Below are positions 58,800 through 64,000 of a stretch of DNA of 64,000 nt, in pieces. Made by a program: the position numbers and the translations under genes. The notes beneath the pieces were generated by a model that searched no databases, was not told where the DNA came from, and saw nothing but the letters and a program-made list of their open reading frames with translations. How positions within the stretch are numbered: the first letter of the stretch is position 1; the number at the start of each line of letters is the position of its first letter. Location of the stretch: NCBI GenBank assembly GCA_032173965.1, contig CM063283.1, positions 37,053,743-37,117,742 on the forward strand. Reading direction: 5' to 3'. The stretch is from Sitta carolinensis. Its lineage: Eukaryota; Chordata; Aves; Passeriformes; Sittidae.

Positions 58800-58970
58800 G
58801 CAGCTCCAAGGGAAATGTGCTCCTTTCATACTTGAGTAATTGATGAATTGTATGCAATATGCAAATGAGAATCCATAAATCTTATGAATGACAGCTTAAT
58901 TTATGTGAGCCTTAATGAATGCAGGATTAGATTTTAATTAAATATCCTCAAAGGCACCCTGAGTAGTAGG
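58800..58970. promoter_or_regulatory. possible conserved non-coding element
   Basis: Dense developmental-factor words occur within 170 bases: GAGTAATTGATGAATTG, the octamer ATGCAAAT (58859-58866), CCATAAATCTTATG, GCTTAATTTATG, GGATTAGA (OTX-like) and TTTTAATTAAAT. The sequence is non-repetitive, and it shares the 11-mer ATGCAAATGAG with the enhancer-like block at 32198-32208. The call is an inference from motif texture only. Confidence 0.28.
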
Positions 58971-60400
58971 GGTTTTTAGGCCTTGTTTTTTTGAAGACTT
59001 GTTTCACATGGAGTGCATTTTATGAAAGAGGAAAATCAGGCAAGGAACTTAGTAGAAATGTTTTTGTGTTTTAATGATAAGCATTGTTCTGTTTTGTGAA
59101 GCAAACAGTACTTCAACCGATAATAAGCATTGAACAAAATATCTACAGATCTTTTTTGTACTTCCTACAGAATTTCCCAAATTTGATTACCTTTAATTGC
59201 TGCTGGCTTCTGATATTGTATGCTATTTTTAATTACTGGAAAAGTTATTAAAACTTTTCCAAAAATAAACAGTGTCTGCAGAAGAGTTCATTAAACTTTG
59301 ATTGGCTATATGAATGTTTTAAATGCTAAATCTAATTCTACTAAAACAAGGTGTTCCCACCCCATTTTGAAAATTGCATCTCTAGACAATACATAATGAG
59401 ATAAAATGATAAATAACGCAGAAGGTTGTAAATAACATTTAGCAAGCAGAATTCTAAGATAAAAGTGTTCTGCAACAGTGCCTGCTATTCCCAGCTGTCT
59501 TTGGAATAAGGGTACTGATCCTGTTCCTCTCACACCTGTTTTAAATTAGCTGTTAAGAATGTGGCAGGAATCTGCTTGAATTGTGAGCAAAAGTTGAGCA
59601 AACTTCAGAAATACAGGCAGTGAAGTTGTGCAAGATGTGGTTCTTCAGCCTTATTTCACTGATTGAATTTGTTCGTGTTACTTGGCAGTGTTTCCATGGC
59701 CAAACCACCAGTCCCTTCAGGTGATTTTATGCTGGCTCGTAACTCCTGTAAATACCACCAAAAGAAAAGACCAGAAGTAGTAGCAAGAACACGGAGAAGG
59801 GTAAAGAAAATTGGTCTCTTATGGTTAATGAGTAGGTAGAGAGGAGTCCTGCCTAGCCTTTCATCTCTGAGACAGACCTCTTCAAGTCAGCTATGAGCAG
59901 GCATGGAGAACTGTTGGGAGAAGTGGCCTGTGTCACAGTACAGCAGTGCTTACTTCCTCTGGATGTTCCTGAGTAGCTGGGAGCTTAAATAAAGAGCTTC
60001 ACAAGAATTTCAGTAGAAGAAAGTGAAGACGAATTGACACGATTAGTCCCAAGAGACCTGTGGCATTCTCTTTTAGGGGGAAGTCAGGTATGAAATAGCT
60101 GAATAGTTAATGCAAAGTTGTAACTTCCAGCTTAAAATGCTATTGGTTTAATTGTGGCAAATACAGTGCTCAGAAAGAATTCTTGAGGTTGTTAGAGAAC
60201 AGACTTGGAAGTCTGGATCTATACTTCACAAATAAGTAGACAGAATATTGTTCATGGGCATTAGATAAATAGGGTGTACTGGACAAGAGTCAATACAGTT
60301 TCTTGGTAGATGGCCATTGTAAAAGCTTGGAGAATATGCAGGGAAAGGCTGTCCAGGTGATTAAACATTCTTGGATTTTCAAAAAAAAAATTAGCAAGGT
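58970..60400. other. AT-rich non-genic DNA
   Basis: No gene recognised. It contains a perfect 10-bp hairpin at 59237-59261. The part after about 59640 is less AT-rich and might include an eroded repeat, which I could not identify. Confidence 0.55.
59237..59261. repeat. perfect 10-bp inverted repeat, 5-base loop
   Basis: TGGAAAAGTT (59237-59246) and AACTTTTCCA (59252-59261) are exact reverse complements around ATTAA. TGGAAAA also resembles NFAT/RBPJ-type cores, but no regulatory claim is made. Confidence 0.8.
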
Positions 60401-61100
60401 TTTTCATTGGGGAAATTATGTTACCTTGGGTCATTCAGAAAATAGCTGGATTTTTTCCTACAGAAAAAATGTAGGAAACTGACCATTTTTTATTTGTTTT
60501 GTTTGCTAGTTGGGAAAGGTCTTATCACAGAGGACCATGAGACTTCAATACTGATCTGTGTTTTTCAATATCTTCATAAACAATATGGCAACAAAGGAAA
60601 GTAATATTACATTAAAAATTAAATGTTAGAACTTTTCTGACTGAAGAAAAGATCACTGTAGTTGAGGAGAGATGAAGGCTAAGACTGAGGTCTGTAAAAC
60701 TGGGAGTGTAGTAAGAAGGGAACATTCTTGTAGTAAGACAACTAGACACCATCAAATGAAACTAACAGATGGGAGATTTAACAAAAAAATGCCCCTGCTT
60801 CACATGATGAATACTTAAGTTGCTAGATATACTGCCACAGGACATTGTATGTGCCAAAAATTGATAGAGAAAATCACAATTCAGGTCCGAAAAATCCATC
60901 CAAGATGGTAAAAGACCACTGCACAAGGTTCTGATTACTGGAGGCTGGGAATGTGTTCATCTGGTACTGTATCACTACATGGTTTTCCTTTTCTGGAGAT
61001 TTCCCTTTAGGCAGCTAGTGATGGTCATCACAAGGGACAGGATATCTGGGTAGGTGACTCTTTGGTTTCACCCAGCATGGTTCCTGTGGTATGTGTTGCT
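60400..61100 (+). mobile_element. old L3/CR1-like LINE copy
   Basis: Two diagnostic parts lie in plus orientation. At 60564-60587 the sequence encodes FNIFINNM, matching the LFNIFIND stretch that precedes the catalytic FADD motif in CR1/L3 reverse transcriptases. At about 60940-61095 the sequence follows the L3-type 3' end common in turtles, crocodilians and birds: GGAGGCTGGGAATG, then GACAGGATATCTGGG (about 61037-61051), then CTTTGGTTTCACCCAGCATGG (61061-61081). The family has a GACAGGATACTGGGCTAGATGGACC word and CTTTGGTCTGACCCAGTATGG here. The distance between the two parts is much shorter than in a full element, so there is an internal deletion. No frame is intact. Confidence 0.7.
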
Positions 61101-63360
61101 GCCCTTGCATACTGCCAGACATGAATTGGGGGATCAAGAGAAAGCATTTGTAACAGCATGAACTCTAAAAATCCTAACAAGCAGATGAATTCTCATATTG
61201 TTTGTTGGGGAGAGGGAAAAACAAAGTGGGACTGGCATGAAGAGCAGCCTATTTGGAAAAGAATATATTTGTTGATCACTGTCCAAATATAGCTGACTGC
61301 TGTCTGCAATTATCAGGACACAGTTAACAGGTCTGGCAAATGCTTAAGTAGAAAGTTTGAATGGATATTTGATGCAAAATTACAGTGTCAGTGACATGTA
61401 TTGTTGGAAAGTTGAAGAAAAAGAAAGGAAAGAGCAAGATGTAAAAGTGATTTTCATTTCTGTGCTCTCATTCTCCTCTACTAAAATGGAACCTAGGTGT
61501 GTGTCCTTTTCAGAACTGTAAGTAATTTGCAGCCCTTTTATGTTTTAAAGACGGGTGTCAGAAGACATATTTCTTCAATTATTTTATTTGAATGCTGACA
61601 TTTTGTTTTCACAAACTTCAAATGGTGACTGTGTCAACAAAAGGGTGTGTGAGTCCCTTCAAGAACTTAAATAAGCAGCTCCAGTAATGACCCCATGTCT
61701 GGTAATGAACTAGCAAAAGTTGGGGAGGGAAGCTGTTCCATCATGAGCATTATACATCCTGTATGAGCTGTTTCATACATGGCTTTGTGTTTACCATGTA
61801 GACTTTTATAATGCTTTATAATGCACTTTGAATGGTTGCTTACTGTTGTTTGCCTAGAGATTCCATTCTAGCTAGTAACTTCCATTTGTGAAATAAAAGT
61901 GCTAGAGAGAAATGAAAATAAAAAAGTTTATATTGAGCTAGTTAACATACACTTAGGTTGGTTTTATTACTGGATGCTTTTAAATAGAATGACCAGTAAA
62001 CTCCTTAGAGAAATAAGCTTTTGGCCATTGAAAGCTGTAATTTTTTTTCCATATGAAGATATGTATCTCTATATGTGCTATATATATAGATTAATATATT
62101 CATTTATCTATCTGGTTATATTTCTTAATAAGGAAATTGTTGAAAATCATAGAAGAATTTTGAAGCCTTTAGGTAGTATTTGTGAATATATGGCACGTGT
62201 ATTTTATTCTCAGTATACTGTTTTTATTTACTTGCTCTTTCTATGTTAAATATGAAAATGGACTGTGATCTTAAAAGGAAAAAGGATGGATGAATGTGAA
62301 ATAAAAGGGAGATCTTTGACTTCACAATTACGAGATACAAATAGAGTTCCATAAGATAAAATGTCTCTGTAATCATATTTAAGAAACTGTAATATGCTAC
62401 AATTTGCATCAGATTCACTGCCTGCAATGCATAGTTTTTTCCAAGAAGGCCTTGCATGAAGTTTATAACAAAAAAATTGTTTAAGTGGAAATAGGTATGG
62501 ACTTTGCAAAGCACAAATTTCATCTTGTGAGAGGAATCAGGCCCAATATATCTGCTGTAATTGTGAGAGGTAATTATAAGATCTCCTTGAAAAGGACGTT
62601 TTTACAGACCTCGATTTGGCTTTCAGCATTTATGAATTTGAATTGACATCCTCAGCATAGTGCCAATTCCGCATGACTAGATTCATTCCACAAACGGAGT
62701 TTAAATGGTTGCGTATGTACTGTTAAACTCACCAGGGCAGGGTTTTCTGCAAGCATCAAATTGTTACCCTGGTGTGGTTTTGGGAAGAAGAGGTGATTTT
62801 AGCTGTGTTGTGCTTTTTGGCATCCCAACCAGACAGTTAAAATGATCTGGTTTATTTACCAGTATAGTTTCCAGGTCGTTTTAGACTCAGGTTAGCTTTT
62901 AGCTGACCAGGTCTAGGGGAGAAGGATTGCCATCCTGGTTTGCATGGAGTAAGAAGCCATCATTGTTTCCAGTCTCAAAGGAGCAGTGTCACTCTGCTGT
63001 GCCTGTCCTTGGCTGTGGAGGGAGCAGAAAGATTTCCACACTGCTTGAATCCCTCAGCCTCTAGATAACACGTCTGACTGAATTTCCACTAGAAGGAGAA
63101 CTTTTAGCCCACTCCTGATACATTTTCTTTCAAAATCCATCCTTTTATCAGTCAAAAGAAACATAAACATTTTTGTTTTCCTTAATCAGTGAGTAAACTT
63201 CTTTTGTTAGCTGAGCGTTTTACTAATTTCCCAGAAAGGAAGCCTGGGAACTAACGAGTCAGTCAGTGTCCAGCATGCTCTTGCAGTGAAGATGGCCACC
63301 TTATGCTTGGTTATGAAGTGTAGCTGGTATGTCAAGAAAAGTGATTGTTCTTTCTTCTTC
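61100..63360. other. AT-rich non-genic DNA
   Basis: No gene recognised. The stretch 62620-62760 (ATTCCGCATGACTAG, CACAAACGGAG and GGTTGCGTATG words) is non-repetitive, with CpG in otherwise CpG-poor DNA, and could be a conserved element. The open frames at 61899-62523 overlap on both strands, are AT-driven, and show no domain. Confidence 0.55.
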
Positions 63361-63361
63361 A

Positions 63362-63866
63362 GCACTGGTGAGACTGGAGAATTTGATCCAGTTCTGGGCT
63401 CCCCAGTTTGAGGGAAGTAGTAGAGTGAGTGCAGGGAAGGCCACCATGGTGACTGGGGGCTGGAGCACGTCCTGTGCAGATGGACAGTGGGAGCTGGGCC
63501 ATTCAGCGTTAACATCAGAAGGAAATGGAAGGATTTTGTTCAGGTCTCCAGCTACCTCAAGGAGGTACTAGCTACCTCTAGAGAAGACTTTTTGCAGGGG
63601 TTGCTGCAGAAAGACAAGGGAACTAAAGTCCTAGGTTGTAATAAGTAGAATTCTATCCATAGATAGAAGGAAAAATAAGGTCACTGTGAGAGTCATTAAG
63701 CACTGGCACATATTGCTCACCGTGGTAGAGGGTTTTCTAGCACTGAAGATGTTGAAGATCACCTGAATGAGGCCCTGAGTAACCTGTTCTTGTTATTTTT
63801 CCCCTGAATGCAGTTTGGACTAAACAACCTCCAAAGGTCCCTTTCAAAAAGTTCAATAATTCTGAG
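63362..63866 (+). mobile_element. CR1 LINE 3' region
   Basis: In plus orientation the landmarks of a CR1 3' end occur in order. CTGGTGAGACTGGAG leads to GATCCAGTTCTGGGCTCCCC (63385-63404), then GGAAGGCCACCATGGTGA and GGGGCTGGAGCACGTC. CACTGTGAGAGTCATTAAGC (63682-63701) leads to ACTGGCACATATTGCTCACC, then GAGGCCCTGAGTAACCTGTT and AACAACCTCCAAAGGTCCCT (about 63823-63842). The end, CAATAATTCTGAG, corresponds to the terminal octamer. It is 5'-truncated and frameshifted, with no intact reverse transcriptase. Confidence 0.88.
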
Positions 63867-63873
63867 TCAGAAT

Positions 63874-64000
63874 CAAAGAACCATTAAGGTTGGAAAGGAG
63901 ATCCAAGAGCAAGTCCAGCCTTTGACCGAGTAACACTATGCCCACTAAACCATGCTGTGACAGACTAGATCTGCCTTGTGCCTCCTATACTTTTCTTCAA
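63874..64000 (-). mobile_element. second CR1 LINE, 3' end, cut by the window edge
   Basis: Starting with AATCAAAGAACCATTAAGGTTGGAAAGGAGATCCAAGAGC (split here for reference at 63874-63893 and 63894-63912), the plus strand matches the reverse complement of a CR1 3' end. GTCCAGCC and CACTAAACCATG (about 63940-63951) follow, as in other CR1 subfamilies. The element therefore lies on the minus strand, with its 3' terminus facing that of the plus-strand copy. The rest lies beyond the window. Confidence 0.85.

Noticed and set aside
6861..62409. Several ATGCAAAT/ATTTGCAT octamers (for example 6861, 13211, 32198, 58859 and about 62402)
   Set aside because: Roughly four or five are expected by chance in 64 kb of this composition, so the count alone is not evidence. 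Only their local context is used above.
1..64000. CRISPR arrays, bacterial operons, rRNA or tRNA genes
   Set aside because: No regularly spaced direct repeats, Shine-Dalgarno-led frames, rRNA motifs or cloverleaf structures were seen. The sequence is clearly vertebrate.

Overview
The window reads as a piece of a bird (or at least sauropsid) nuclear genome. It is long, AT-rich, intron-poor-looking DNA with no recognisable protein-coding exon on either strand. The lineage call rests on the interspersed repeats. All recognisable retrotransposon copies are of the CR1/L3 LINE type, with CR1 3' ends of the kind that dominate avian genomes. I see no Alu-, B1- or L1-like sequence, and repeat density is low. 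Crocodilian or turtle DNA cannot be excluded from the sequence alone. The short open frames in the window (about 60-160 codons) look like chance frames. They lack recognisable domains and many overlap homopolymers, repeats or each other.

Layout. Positions 1-31.6 kb are AT-rich non-genic DNA. They hold long poly-T/poly-A tracts, one CR1 3'-end scrap (about 6.03-6.10 kb), a T/G-rich low-complexity block (7.05-7.20 kb), a possible minus-strand solo LTR (about 13.7-13.96 kb), a (TG)n(TA)n microsatellite (16.8 kb) and a few splice-site-like arrangements. The strongest of these are a candidate exon at 6823-6910 and a possible recursive splice site at 20473/20474. The centre, 31.78-33.5 kb, is the outstanding part: a CpG island of very high CpG density, a G-quadruplex motif, a YY1/TISU-like element on the minus strand, and then several hundred bases rich in homeodomain-, POU- and SOX-like words. 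A second small GC-rich block follows at 33.36-33.50 kb. This is most likely a promoter and/or developmental enhancer, and the transcript it serves cannot be named from the window.

Positions 33.5-64 kb are again AT-rich and non-genic. They contain a minus-strand CR1 copy (39.53-40.24 kb) that still encodes a decayed reverse-transcriptase C-terminus and an older CR1/L3-like copy on the minus strand (49.06-49.41 kb). An L3-like copy on the plus strand (about 60.4-61.1 kb) and two CR1 copies lying tail to tail at the right edge (63.36-64.0 kb) complete the set. Several perfect short inverted repeats and low-complexity blocks are scattered through this half.

The best overall reading is a gene desert or a very long intron around a CpG-island regulatory centre, with probable conserved non-coding elements. 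I found no convincing undescribed biological system. The items most worth checking are the CpG-island/enhancer block, the candidate exon with a hairpin at its acceptor, and the recursive-splice-like site.
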